A DNA stretch of 64,000 nt from Citrobacter sp. GTDB taxonomy: Bacteria > Pseudomonadota > Gammaproteobacteria > Enterobacterales > Enterobacteriaceae. The stretch spans positions 47,461-111,460 of the forward strand of contig DXKH01000125.1 in NCBI GenBank assembly GCA_019415335.1, written 5' to 3'. The notes below the pieces were generated by a model. It was not told the origin of the DNA. It was given only the letters and a program-made list of their open reading frames with translations, and searched no databases. Positions 23,510-33,780 of the stretch are shown here, one piece after another. Every line of letters begins with the position of its first letter. Position 1 is the stretch's first letter. The position numbers were made by a program, and so were the translations under genes.

Positions 23510-24703
23510 ATGGCACAAGTCATCAATACAAACAGCCTGTCGCTGTTGACCCAAAACAATCTGAACAAATCTCAGGGCACCCTGAGCTCTGCTATCGAAC
23601 GTCTGTCTTCCGGTCTGCGTATCAACAGCGCGAAAGATGATGCTGCTGGCCAGGCGATTGCTAACCGCTTTACGTCTAACATCAAAGGTCTGACTCAGGC
23701 TTCTCGTAACGCTAACGACGGTATCTCTGTTGCTCAGACAACGGAAGGTTCTCTGAACGAAATCAACAACAACCTGCAGCGTATCCGTGAACTGTCAGTT
23801 CAGGCGGCTAACGGTTCTAACTCTGGATCCGACCTGTCTTCTATCCAGGACGAAATCAAACAGCGTCTGAGCGAAATCGACCGCGTATCCGGCCAGACTC
23901 AGTTTAACGGCACCAAAATCCTGAGCAAAGATCAGACTCTGACCATCCAGGTGGGTGCTAACGATGGCGAAACCATCGACATCAACCTGCAGGAAATCAC
24001 TTCTAAAACGCTGGGGCTGGATAGCTTCAACGTTAACGGTCCTAAAGGTGACATTGAAGCTGCAACTGCTGCAGATTTCAAAAGCTTCTACGGTGACACG
24101 ACGCAGGTTGCTAACGCCTCTGTTTCAGAGAAAGCGACTAATGCTCTGGCTACTCGCCTGGGTGTTGCGACCACAAGCGTTGCATTTGATGATGCTGCTG
24201 TTTACAAAGATGAAAAAGGCAACCTGTTCGCGAAAGTGACCGTGTCTGCAGGCAGTGCTGCTGAGTCCAACAACTTGAAAGCGAATGGTTTCGAAATCGC
24301 TGACGGTTCTAGCGCCAGCTTCTACGTGGCTCTGGATCCGCAGGCCGCTGATACCACTACTCCGACTAATGCTTCGTTCACCATCGATACCGATGCACTG
24401 AGCTTCAAGAGCATGACCACGGGTGCAACGTCTGGTGCGCTGGACAAAATTGACCAGGCTCTGGCTAAAGTTGACGAATTCCGTAGTTCTCTGGGTGCGA
24501 TTCAGAACCGTTTCGAATCAGCCATCACCAACCTGGGTAACACCGTAAACAACCTGTCTTCTGCTCGTAGCCGTATTGAAGACGCTGATTACGCGACCGA
24601 AGTTTCTAACATGTCTCGTGCGCAGATCCTGCAGCAGGCTGGTACTTCTGTACTGGCTCAGGCTAACCAGGTTCCGCAAAACGTACTGTCTCTGCTGCGT
24701 TAA
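23510..24703 (+). CDS. fliC: Flagellin FliC
   Basis: The filament subunit, 397 residues. The N-terminal D0/D1 region (MAQVINTNSLSLLTQNNLNK, SSGLRINSAKDDAAGQAIAN) and C-terminal region (SNMSRAQILQQAGTSVLAQ) are conserved. The variable outer part, about residues 180-300, is much shorter than in E. coli K-12 or Salmonella flagellin of nearly 500 residues. It is rich in Ser, Thr and Ala, which would suit O-linked glycosylation. Strong class 3 promoter upstream and terminator downstream. Confidence 0.97.
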   Translation: MAQVINTNSLSLLTQNNLNKSQGTLSSAIERLSSGLRINSAKDDAAGQAIANRFTSNIKGLTQASRNANDGISVAQTTEGSLNEINNNLQRIRELSVQAANGSNSGSDLSSIQDEIKQRLSEIDRVSGQTQFNGTKILSKDQTLTIQVGANDGETIDINLQEITSKTLGLDSFNVNGPKGDIEAATAADFKSFYGDTTQVANASVSEKATNALATRLGVATTSVAFDDAAVYKDEKGNLFAKVTVSAGSAAESNNLKANGFEIADGSSASFYVALDPQAADTTTPTNASFTIDTDALSFKSMTTGATSGALDKIDQALAKVDEFRSSLGAIQNRFESAITNLGNTVNNLSSARSRIEDADYATEVSNMSRAQILQQAGTSVLAQANQVPQNVLSLLR

Positions 24704-24720
24704 TACCGCTTTGCAGTTCA

Positions 24721-24748
24721 AAGCCAACCTTCGGGTTGGCTTTTTTGT
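24721..24748 (+). terminator. fliC rho-independent terminator
   Basis: A 9-bp stem (AAGCCAACC / GGTTGGCTT) with a TTCG tetraloop and a T run. It isolates fliC from the glycosylation genes behind it. Confidence 0.93.
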
Positions 24749-24856
24749 TTTATGCAATGATGGAAATAGCCCCTTCAGAGCCTTGTGCTTATCGTATTGA
24801 TTAGGGCGTTACCTTTATATAGTTAAGCAAATTGTTCGACATCACAGGAACGGCGT

Positions 24857-27800
24857 ATGACGACCCTCGAAGTCAATGAGACCTCACGCTCTTTGGTTAC
24901 TCCTCTGAGTTTGCATCCAGATCCCCTGACAAATCCTGAACATATTGGTGCAATGGCCTCGTTATATGGATTTGAATGCGTGCCAGCCTACAAGGCGCGC
25001 GTGTTGGTTTTAGGCTGCGGGCGTGGTGATGAGCTGCTGCCGTTTGCCCTTGCCAACCCTACCGCCCAGGTCATTGGTATTGATATCAATGATGAGAGTA
25101 TTGAGCAGGGGGAAATGCTGTGTCAGATAGCCGGGGCGGACAATGCTCAGCTTGTCGCGTTGTCATTAAATCAGCTTATTGAACGGGATGTCGGGCCCCA
25201 GGATTATATTTTTGTGCAGGGAGATTTGACCTATCTGGATCAGGATAGTCGTCAGGTCATTGTGGCCTGGTGTCGCCAAAACCTTTCTGCACAAGGTGTG
25301 ATTGCGATTCGCTGGCCGTGCCATCCTGGCGCGCGCCATGATGAAACGCTAAGAGATGCGATGTTGCTGCACAGCAGCCTTGCAACGACAATTGAAGAAC
25401 AGGTGAGCAGCGCCCGGGCGATGGCCACATTTCTGTCTCTTGGTTCGACTGGCCCCGAGAATAGCCCACTGAAATCTGCGCTGAATGCGGTAGAGACGCT
25501 CAGTGATACTCGCCTGGCGCTGCGCTATTTAAGCGGTATGAACGAGGCCAGTTACCTGGTTGATTTTAATCAGATGGTCGAGCAGAACGCACTTTGCTAT
25601 CTCGGCGACGCCCAGCCCTGGACTGAGATGGCTGAATATTACGGCGATAATGTGCCGGTTATGCTCAACACTATCTGCCCGCAGGAAAATAAGGTGTTGC
25701 GTCAGCAGTATCTTGATTTTGCCACCAATCGCAGTGAACGTTTTAGCCTGCTGGTTGCCGCAGCGCACAAGACGCATGTGAAATCAGCGCCAGACCTTGA
25801 TGCGCTTGAGTATTTGAACTGGGCGGGAAATTTCCGTCGCTTCTTTTCGCATGAAGAAGGCACTACCGGTCACATCACCAATGACGGTAAGCTTCTGCAA
25901 ATTAGCCATCCGCTGACATTAATGGTGTTGGATCTCTTAGGCGAAGCGTGGCCCTACAGCCTCTCATTTGACGATATTGTGGCGCAGACCGCCATACCAG
26001 GAGAGGAGATTGCCCCGCATCGCCTGGCGATTATGCGCGTGATGCGTACATTGTTCATAAAGGGCATTCCAGCGCTGCACGGTTGTCAAGGCGCTGACGC
26101 ATGGCAACGCAACCGTGCTGGCACTGTGAGCGTTCATAAGAGCATTCTGGCGCTGGTGAGCTCTGAACAGTTGGCTGATACGTTATTCAATTTCTGGTAT
26201 GAGACAGTGCAAATTACGCCGGAGGAGGCGGCATTGCTCAGACAGCCTGTGCTTAAGGTTGATGCAGAAAACTATCGACATATAGAGAACCTACGTCAGA
26301 AAGGGTTGTTGATGGGATCGCCACAGGCGTGGCAAAAGTACTATCAACAAACGCTACTGGTTCAGGATATTGAGGAAAGTATTGGCGTTATTGGCCCACT
26401 TCTTCTCTTCAGTGGTTCGCTTTTTGATCCGACGGGTTCCCGTCGTAACGCGTTTTCCCCGCAAGCGGGGCGTGAATACCTCGACAGCAAGCAAATGAAG
26501 AAAGTGAACGGTTTCTTCGGCCGTCATGAATATCAGCAGGCGTTGCGCTACATGCAGGAACTGCAACAGACGGATCCCGAAAATCCGGGTATCTGGTATC
26601 AACTCTCGCAGACCTATCTGGGCATGCAGGATCATGCCAAAGCGCTGGATGCGTTTATGCATGTATTTACTCTCGAAGCTCGCGCGCTACCGTACTATCA
26701 GCAGTTTGTCATGCTGCTAATTAAGCTTGAGAACAACTGGCATGCTGAAAAATTGGCGTGGCGTTGCTTACGACTCGATGACAATAACTACAAACTCTGG
26801 ACATTTATTGCCCGAATTTCAATGGAAAAGGGCCAGCTTGAACAGGCGCGCGGCTACCTTGAAAAGGCGATGACTATTGAGCCGGGTTACGTGATGGCAT
26901 CCTCCTTGATGGGGAATGTATGCGCCGATCAGTCAAACCAGGATGAGGCGCTGGTGTGGTTACGCAAAACCAGTGAACTTGCACCGTCCGATTTAAATTA
27001 CATGACTAACTACCTGTTCGCGTTACTGCATCATCACACCAGCAGTGCCGATTATGTATTTAAAGAACATTGCCTGTACGGTCAGCGGGTGACGCAATGG
27101 GTGAAACAACAAAATGTCACTTTTCAGTATCCACAAACTCGCGATCCTGAGCGCAAATTACGCATTGGTTTTGTTTCCGGGGATTTGCGTAATCATCCGG
27201 TAAGTAATTTTATTTTGCCAATCTGGCTGACGTTTGATGCCGGGACCTATGAATTAATTGCGTATCATACCTATAGCAAAGAAGACGGTATTTCTGAACG
27301 TCTCAAAGAAAAAACGATTGTCTGGCGTTCGGTTGCTCATTTAAGCCAGGTCGAGCTTGCAAGGCAGATTAATGACGACCAAATTGATGTGCTTATCGAT
27401 CTTTCTGGACACACGAATTTCAACCGTTTACAGGCATTCGGATTGCGCCCTGCACCGGTATCGATGTCATTCCTGGGCTATCCCGGGACAACGGGGCTCT
27501 CGCAGATGGATTACTATCTTGCACACAATAAGATGTCACAACCGGGTGAACTGGATAACCAGTTCACCGAAGCGCTTATTCATCTCCCCTTTAATGAACA
27601 ATTTACGTTGTTCCAGAATGCCCCGGATGTCACGCCAACGCCTGCACTGATAAATGGACGGTTTACATTTGGCAGTTTTAACCGACCGAATAAGATCAAT
27701 GATGACGTACTGGCCTGTTGGGCTGAAGTTTTACTGCAACACGGAAGCGCGCAGATGCTCATCGGTAATATGGTCGATGAGGCCATGATTGCTCGCTATA

Positions 27801-28306
27801 AACAGCGTTTCGCCGAGCTGGGCGTGGAGAGCGATAAACTGATTTTCAGGAAAAGAACAGGCGTGTCTGAATATCTGCATATGCATGCTGAGGTTGATAT
27901 GTTGTTGGATGCATTCCCGTATCCAGGCGGAACGACCACCAACTTTGCGCTACAAATGGGCGTGCCGAGCCTGACGATGGTGGGAGAAACCTTTGTCTCC
28001 CGGCAGGGGGCTTCTAACTTGCGTCAATTCGATCTCGATCAATTTGTTGTAACCTCGACCCACGAGTACATTACCCGTGCCTTGGAGATTGCCCACAATA
28101 TTGATGGTCTCAATATGCTTCGATTGGGTATGCGTGATCGTATCCGACGCAAAAGTTTACATGGCGGCTCTCCGGCGGTGTATTTACAACGCGCCGTCAG
28201 GGAGGCCTGGGGACGTTACTGTCGGGGTGAAACGCCTTCGTCATTCAGCGTATCAGAAGAGGTTGAACCGAATAACACCCGGAGTTTTTCAATAAATAGC
28301 GCCTAA
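24857..28306 (+). CDS. Methyltransferase-TPR-GT41 glycosyltransferase fusion, probable flagellin glycosyltransferase
   Basis: A 1149-residue cytosolic protein with three parts. Residues about 1-430 form a class I SAM methyltransferase-like domain (VLVLGCGRGDE near 48-58) followed by a methyltransferase regulatory domain (YLVDFNQMVEQNALCYLGDA near 231-250). Residues about 545-730 are TPR-like helical repeats. Residues from about 765 form a GT41 (SPINDLY/OGT-type) glycosyltransferase with FVSGDLRNHPV, DLSGHT (near 848-853), PVSMSFLGYPGTTG and DAFPYPGGTTTNFALQMG (from 1018). GT41 enzymes attach sugars to Ser/Thr of folded protein. Its place directly behind fliC suggests flagellin as acceptor. 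The methyltransferase half might methylate the sugar or only be structural. No sigma-28 promoter is visible before it. Confidence 0.85.
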   Translation: MTTLEVNETSRSLVTPLSLHPDPLTNPEHIGAMASLYGFECVPAYKARVLVLGCGRGDELLPFALANPTAQVIGIDINDESIEQGEMLCQIAGADNAQLVALSLNQLIERDVGPQDYIFVQGDLTYLDQDSRQVIVAWCRQNLSAQGVIAIRWPCHPGARHDETLRDAMLLHSSLATTIEEQVSSARAMATFLSLGSTGPENSPLKSALNAVETLSDTRLALRYLSGMNEASYLVDFNQMVEQNALCYLGDAQPWTEMAEYYGDNVPVMLNTICPQENKVLRQQYLDFATNRSERFSLLVAAAHKTHVKSAPDLDALEYLNWAGNFRRFFSHEEGTTGHITNDGKLLQISHPLTLMVLDLLGEAWPYSLSFDDIVAQTAIPGEEIAPHRLAIMRVMRTLFIKGIPALHGCQGADAWQRNRAGTVSVHKSILALVSSEQLADTLFNFWYETVQITPEEAALLRQPVLKVDAENYRHIENLRQKGLLMGSPQAWQKYYQQTLLVQDIEESIGVIGPLLLFSGSLFDPTGSRRNAFSPQAGREYLDSKQMKKVNGFFGRHEYQQALRYMQELQQTDPENPGIWYQLSQTYLGMQDHAKALDAFMHVFTLEARALPYYQQFVMLLIKLENNWHAEKLAWRCLRLDDNNYKLWTFIARISMEKGQLEQARGYLEKAMTIEPGYVMASSLMGNVCADQSNQDEALVWLRKTSELAPSDLNYMTNYLFALLHHHTSSADYVFKEHCLYGQRVTQWVKQQNVTFQYPQTRDPERKLRIGFVSGDLRNHPVSNFILPIWLTFDAGTYELIAYHTYSKEDGISERLKEKTIVWRSVAHLSQVELARQINDDQIDVLIDLSGHTNFNRLQAFGLRPAPVSMSFLGYPGTTGLSQMDYYLAHNKMSQPGELDNQFTEALIHLPFNEQFTLFQNAPDVTPTPALINGRFTFGSFNRPNKINDDVLACWAEVLLQHGSAQMLIGNMVDEAMIARYKQRFAELGVESDKLIFRKRTGVSEYLHMHAEVDMLLDAFPYPGGTTTNFALQMGVPSLTMVGETFVSRQGASNLRQFDLDQFVVTSTHEYITRALEIAHNIDGLNMLRLGMRDRIRRKSLHGGSPAVYLQRAVREAWGRYCRGETPSSFSVSEEVEPNNTRSFSINSA

Positions 28307-28397
28307 TTGCAAGGGTATTCCGGTCATTGAATCAGAAGAGGCAACGTTATGCTGAAGGGATTATTAACAGCAGAGCGTTGTCTCTCTGGGAGTGACT

Positions 28398-29543
28398 ATG
28401 AAAGAACCGGTATTTGTTACCAGCCCATTACTTCCTCCGCTTGAAGAGTTCATTCCTTATCTCGAGGAAATATGGGCCAACAAGCAGTTGACCAATGGTG
28501 GCCCATTCCATCAACAGCTGGAACTGGCGCTCGCTGAATATCTCGGCGTTGAACATTTGTGTCTTTTTTCAAACGGCACTCTGGCATTACTCACCGCACT
28601 TCAGGCGTTAAAGATCACAGGTGAAGTGATTACAACTCCTTATTCATTCGTAGCGACATCGCATACGCTACTCTGGAATGGATTGACGCCGGTATTTGCC
28701 GATATCGATCCCGTAACCTGTAATATCGATCCTGCACAAATTGAAAAGTTGATTACCCCTGCAACGACTGCAATATTACCTGTTCACTGCTACGGTCTAC
28801 CGTGTGACGTTGAAAGAATTCAGGAGATAGCGAACGCCTGGGGGCTTAAAGTTATTTATGATGCTGCTCACGCTTTTGGTGTTAAGAAAGATGACCAAAG
28901 CATTTTGCGGTATGGCGATCTTTCCATTTTAAGTTTTCATGCGACGAAAGTGTTTAATACTTTTGAGGGCGGCGCGATTATTTGCCCTGATGCTGGAATG
29001 AAACAACGCATTGATTACCTAAAAAACTTTGGCTTTGCTGGTGAAACGACGGTGGTGGCACCCGGTATCAACGCCAAAATGAACGAGGTTCAGGCGGCGT
29101 TTGGCCTTGTACAGTTAGGGCATATTGATGATGCGTTGCAAAAAAGACGTGAAAAATACCATCGTTACTGTGCGTTATTGCAAAATGTTCCAGGGATTAA
29201 CGTGTTTTCAGCTACTGAGAATGTTGACTGGAATCATGCTTATTTTCCGATCACTGTAAATGCGCAATACCCAATAAGTCGCGATGCCTTATATGACACT
29301 TTAAAAGCGGCTGGTTATCACGGTAGACGTTATTTTTATCCATTGATCAGTTCGTTTTCCATGTACCGACACTTGCCTTCGGCGACTGCGCAGAACCTTC
29401 CTGCAGCAACGAAGATGTCGGAGCAGATATTGTGCCTACCCATGTTCCCTGAACTTTCAGACGTTGATCAACGCAATATTGTGGAAATTATACGCAGCTA
29501 CGCCTTCAGTACCGCGGAAAGTGATGTGGAAAAGATAGCGTGA
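28398..29543 (+). CDS. VioA-like dTDP-sugar aminotransferase (DegT/DnrJ/EryC1/StrS family)
   Basis: A 381-residue PLP-dependent sugar aminotransferase. The PLP lysine is about K184 in LSFHATKVFNTFEGGA, preceded by the DAAHAFG motif; NFGFAGETTVVAPGINAKMN is also typical. From memory the sequence most resembles VioA, which makes dTDP-4-amino-4,6-dideoxyglucose (viosamine) from dTDP-4-keto-6-deoxyglucose; FdtB- or WecE-like activity cannot be excluded. The ATG at 28398 is favoured over a GTG at 28392 because GGGAG at 28388-28392 is then properly spaced. It lies 91 bp after the glycosyltransferase, probably in the same transcript. Confidence 0.82.
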   Translation: MKEPVFVTSPLLPPLEEFIPYLEEIWANKQLTNGGPFHQQLELALAEYLGVEHLCLFSNGTLALLTALQALKITGEVITTPYSFVATSHTLLWNGLTPVFADIDPVTCNIDPAQIEKLITPATTAILPVHCYGLPCDVERIQEIANAWGLKVIYDAAHAFGVKKDDQSILRYGDLSILSFHATKVFNTFEGGAIICPDAGMKQRIDYLKNFGFAGETTVVAPGINAKMNEVQAAFGLVQLGHIDDALQKRREKYHRYCALLQNVPGINVFSATENVDWNHAYFPITVNAQYPISRDALYDTLKAAGYHGRRYFYPLISSFSMYRHLPSATAQNLPAATKMSEQILCLPMFPELSDVDQRNIVEIIRSYAFSTAESDVEKIA

Positions 29544-29569
29544 CTATTTGGAGAAAATTTAGCAGTCAG

Positions 29570-29608
29570 GCCATTTTCAAAATCTTGATAATGGCTTTAG
29601 GTTTTTTT
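29570..29608 (+). terminator. Possible terminator after the aminotransferase
   Basis: GCCATT/AATGGC stem with a 14-base loop, then TTTAGGTTTTTTT. The stem is short and the loop long, so the call is tentative. Confidence 0.35.
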
Positions 29609-29716
29609 AGCGAAAATGCAACGTTAATCGAAATTTGTGTTTAGTTATAAAACCCCATGTTATTCAAAGAGTTAAAATAAAACCCTTAAATAACAGCTGT
29701 TTTCCTACATTATTCT

Positions 29717-29724
29717 GCCGATAG
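29717..29724 (+). promoter_or_regulatory. Probable sigma-28 -10 element of fliA
   Basis: GCCGATAG, 60 bp upstream of fliA, matches the FliA -10 element at 7 of 8 bases. The -35 region is not clear (TGTTTTCC at the standard spacing). fliA is known to be autoregulated in E. coli, along with an FlhDC-dependent promoter that I could not place. Confidence 0.45.
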
Positions 29725-29783
29725 AACGCTCTGCAGAAACGGATAATCATGCCGATAACTCATTTAACGCAGGGCTGTTTATC

Positions 29784-30503
29784 GTGAATTCACTGTATAC
29801 CGCTGAAGGTGTAATGGATAAACACTCGCTGTGGCAGCGTTATGTACCGCTGGTGCGTCACGAAGCATTGCGCCTGCAGGTACGTCTGCCCGCGAGCGTA
29901 GAACTGGACGATCTGCTACAGGCGGGCGGTATCGGGTTATTGAATGCAGTTGACCGATATGACGCTCTGCAAGGAACGGCATTTACCACTTACGCAGTGC
30001 AGCGTATTCGTGGGGCGATGCTGGATGAACTACGCAGCCGTGACTGGGTGCCGCGTAGTGTCCGGCGTAATGCCCGCGAAGTAGCACAGGCGATGGGGCA
30101 ACTGGAACAGGAATTAGGGCGCAACGCGACGGAAACTGAGGTGGCGGAGCGGCTGGCGATTCCTGTAGAAGAATATCGTCAGATGTTGCTTGATACCAAC
30201 AACAGCCAACTCTTCTCCTATGACGAGTGGCGGGAAGAGCATGGCGATAGTATCGAGCTGGTGACAGAAGAGCACCAGCAGGAAAACCCGTTACAACAGC
30301 TCCTTGAGAGCAATTTGCGCCAGCGCGTGATGGATGCCATTGAAGCACTTCCGGAACGCGAACAACTGGTGCTCACGCTCTATTACCAGGAAGAACTCAA
30401 TCTCAAAGAGATTGGCGCGGTTCTGGATGTCGGGGAGTCACGGGTCAGCCAGTTGCACAGTCAGGCCATAAAACGGTTACGCACGAAGCTGGGTAAGTTA
30501 TAG
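29784..30503 (+). CDS. fliA: Flagellar sigma factor FliA (sigma-28)
   Basis: A 239-residue sigma-70 family factor that directs RNA polymerase to class 3 flagellar and chemotaxis promoters, held in check by FlgM. Region 2 (LDDLLQAGGIGLLNAVDRYD, TTYAVQRIRGAMLDELRSRD) and region 4 (LVLTLYYQEELNLKEIGAVL) are nearly identical to E. coli. The GTG start (MNSLYTAEGVMDKHSLWQRY) is the same as in E. coli. Confidence 0.97.
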   Translation: MNSLYTAEGVMDKHSLWQRYVPLVRHEALRLQVRLPASVELDDLLQAGGIGLLNAVDRYDALQGTAFTTYAVQRIRGAMLDELRSRDWVPRSVRRNAREVAQAMGQLEQELGRNATETEVAERLAIPVEEYRQMLLDTNNSQLFSYDEWREEHGDSIELVTEEHQQENPLQQLLESNLRQRVMDAIEALPEREQLVLTLYYQEELNLKEIGAVLDVGESRVSQLHSQAIKRLRTKLGKL

Positions 30504-30562
30504 CGAACGACGTTGTCGGCGCTGAAGAATGCCGCACAACGTATTGACTACCAGGAGTTCTC

Positions 30563-31114
30563 ATGACGGTGCAGCAATCAAAAAGACGGCCCCTAAGCCG
30601 CTACCTCAAAGACTTTAAACACAGCCAGACGCATTGCGCCCATTGCCACAAGTTGCTGGATCGCATCACGCTGGTGCGCAAAGGGCAGATCGTTAACAAA
30701 ATCGCCATTTCCCGCCTCGACACACTCATGGATGAAGCCGCCTGGCAGCAGGAGCAGAAAGAGTGGGTAGCGCTTTGTCGTTTCTGCGGCGATTTACACT
30801 GCAAGACGCAGAGTGATTTCTTCGACATCATCGGTTTTAAACAGTTTTTGTTTGAACAGACCGAAATGAGTCACGGGACCGTACGCGAGTACGTCGTCCG
30901 TCTGCGCCGTCTCGGTAATCATCTTAGCGAGCAGAAAATTTCTCACGATCTGCTCCAGGACGGTTATCTTGATGAAAATCTGGCACCGTGGCTACCGGAG
31001 ACCAGCACCAACAACTATCGCATTGCGCTGCGTAAGTACGCGCAATATAAAGCGCATGCCCATCCCGAATCGCGACAGAATTCCTCCTCCCGGATGACTT
31101 CTGATATATATTAA
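30563..31114 (+). CDS. fliZ: Flagella/RpoS regulatory protein FliZ
   Basis: A 183-residue DNA-binding regulator. In E. coli it represses RpoS-dependent promoters; in Salmonella it stimulates flagellar and invasion gene expression. It carries paired cysteine motifs (CAHCHKLLD, CRFCGDLHC) and the conserved helical DNA-binding part (FDIIGFKQFLFEQTEMS). It lies 59 bp after fliA, in the same operon. Confidence 0.96.
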   Translation: MTVQQSKRRPLSRYLKDFKHSQTHCAHCHKLLDRITLVRKGQIVNKIAISRLDTLMDEAAWQQEQKEWVALCRFCGDLHCKTQSDFFDIIGFKQFLFEQTEMSHGTVREYVVRLRRLGNHLSEQKISHDLLQDGYLDENLAPWLPETSTNNYRIALRKYAQYKAHAHPESRQNSSSRMTSDIY

Positions 31115-31201
31115 AAATGAATAAGATGTAGCAGAGTGGTTTATGCCGTTACCCATAAACGCTCTACACTACGGGCATTCATAACAACATTCGGGGTAAA
31201 T

Positions 31202-32002
31202 ATGAAATTAGCACTTCTGGGACGCCAGGCGCTGATGGGCGTGATGGCTGTAGCTCTTGTCGCGGGAATGAGCGCAAAAACGTTTGCAGATGAAGGTCTG
31301 CTGAAGAAGGTTAAAGATCGCGGCACGCTGCTGGTGGGGCTGGAAGGCACCTATCCGCCGTTCAGTTTCCAGGGCGATGACGGTAAACTGACCGGCTTTG
31401 AAGTGGAATTTGCCGAAGAGCTGGCAAAGCATCTGGGCGTGAAAGCGACGCTGAAACCGACCAAATGGGACGGGATGCTGGCCTCTCTGGATTCTAAACG
31501 CATCGACGTGGTGATCAATCAGGTCACCATCTCCGATGAGCGTAAGAAGAAATATGATTTCTCTACCCCTTATACCGTTTCCGGTATCCAGGCGCTGGTG
31601 AAAAAAGGCAATGAAGGCGCGATTAAAACCGCCGCCGATCTGAAAGATAAGAAAGTGGGTGTGGGTCTGGGTACCAATTATGAAGAGTGGCTGCGTCAGA
31701 ACGTACAGGGCGTCGACATCCGGACTTATGATGATGATCCGACAAAATATCAGGATCTGCGCGTAGGCCGTATTGATGCCATTCTGGTGGATCGTCTGGC
31801 GGCGCTGGATCTGGTCAAAAAGACCAAAGATACGCTGGCGGTCACCGGTGAAGCCTTCTCCCGTCAGGAGTCTGGCGTTGCGCTGCGTAAAGGCAACGAA
31901 GACCTGCTGAAGGCGGTGGACGCAGCGATTGCCGAAATGCAGAAAGACGGCTCGCTGAAGGCGCTTTCTGAGAAGTGGTTTGGTGCGGATGTAACGAAAT
32001 AG
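31202..32002 (+). CDS. tcyJ: L-cystine/diaminopimelate binding protein TcyJ (FliY)
   Basis: A 266-residue periplasmic binding protein with a signal peptide (cleavage after MSAKTFA, about residue 29). It has the solute-binding family 3 signature (FEVEFAEELAKHLGVKATL) and binds L-cystine for the TcyL/TcyN ABC transporter. The start at 31202 gives the family length and a normal signal peptide; the longer open frame upstream does not. Confidence 0.96.
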   Translation: MKLALLGRQALMGVMAVALVAGMSAKTFADEGLLKKVKDRGTLLVGLEGTYPPFSFQGDDGKLTGFEVEFAEELAKHLGVKATLKPTKWDGMLASLDSKRIDVVINQVTISDERKKKYDFSTPYTVSGIQALVKKGNEGAIKTAADLKDKKVGVGLGTNYEEWLRQNVQGVDIRTYDDDPTKYQDLRVGRIDAILVDRLAALDLVKKTKDTLAVTGEAFSRQESGVALRKGNEDLLKAVDAAIAEMQKDGSLKALSEKWFGADVTK

Positions 32003-32020
32003 TCCGAACAGTAAGAAAAA

Positions 32021-32047
32021 AAGGCGCTTTAATCAGCGCCTTTTTTA
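32021..32047 (+). terminator. Terminator after tcyJ
   Basis: An 8-bp stem AAGGCGCT / AGCGCCTT with a 6-base loop and a run of Ts. It separates tcyJ from dcyD. Confidence 0.88.
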
Positions 32048-32061
32048 TTTCATGTGTTTGA

Positions 32062-33096
<1,035 letters not shown>

Positions 33097-33111
33097 TTTT
33101 CGGATAAGCTC

Positions 33112-33780
33112 ATGCAAGAAAGTATTCAACTGGTTATTGATTCCCTGCCGTATCTGCTCAAAGGGGCGGTGTTTACGCTGCAACTCAGTATTGGCGGGAT
33201 GTTCTTCGGCCTGCTGCTGGGATTTATCCTCGCGCTGATGCGCCTGTCGCCGCTGCTGCCTCTGCGCTGGCTGGCGCGTTTTTATATCTCCATTTTTCGC
33301 GGTACGCCACTGATCGCCCAACTGTTTATGATCTACTACGGTCTGCCGCAGTTTGGTATTGAGCTGGATCCGGTGCCATCGGCGATGATTGGCCTGTCGC
33401 TTAATACGGCGGCCTATGCCGCGGAGACGCTGCGTGCGGCGATTTCGTCGATTGATAAAGGGCAGTGGGAAGCGGCCGCCAGTATCGGGATGACGCCATG
33501 GCAGACGATGCGCCGCGCCATTTTACCGCAGGCTGCCCGGGTGGCGCTGCCACCGCTGAGCAACAGTTTTATCAGCCTGGTGAAAGACACGTCGCTGGCG
33601 GCCACCATTCAGGTACCCGAACTGTTCCGCCAGGCGCAGTTGATCACGTCGCGCACGCTGGAGGTATTCACCATGTATCTGGCGGCATCGCTGATCTACT
33701 GGATTATGGCAACCGTACTGTCTTCGTTGCAGAACTACTTTGAAAATCAACTGAACCGCCAGGAGAGAGAGCCGAAATGA
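33112..33780 (+). CDS. tcyL: L-cystine ABC transporter permease TcyL (YecS)
   Basis: A 222-residue inner-membrane permease of the His/Glu/Gln polar amino acid type, with about five helices. The EAA loop that docks the ATPase is visible (WEAAASIGMTPWQTMRRAIL). It overlaps the ATPase gene by 4 bp. Confidence 0.96.
   Translation: MQESIQLVIDSLPYLLKGAVFTLQLSIGGMFFGLLLGFILALMRLSPLLPLRWLARFYISIFRGTPLIAQLFMIYYGLPQFGIELDPVPSAMIGLSLNTAAYAAETLRAAISSIDKGQWEAAASIGMTPWQTMRRAILPQAARVALPPLSNSFISLVKDTSLAATIQVPELFRQAQLITSRTLEVFTMYLAASLIYWIMATVLSSLQNYFENQLNRQEREPK

Noticed and set aside
24750..24856. Sigma-28 promoter for the glycosyltransferase gene
   Set aside because: No TAAA-N15-GCCGATAA match; only poor sigma-70-like hexamers (TTGATT, TATAGT with a 15-base spacer), not enough to call.
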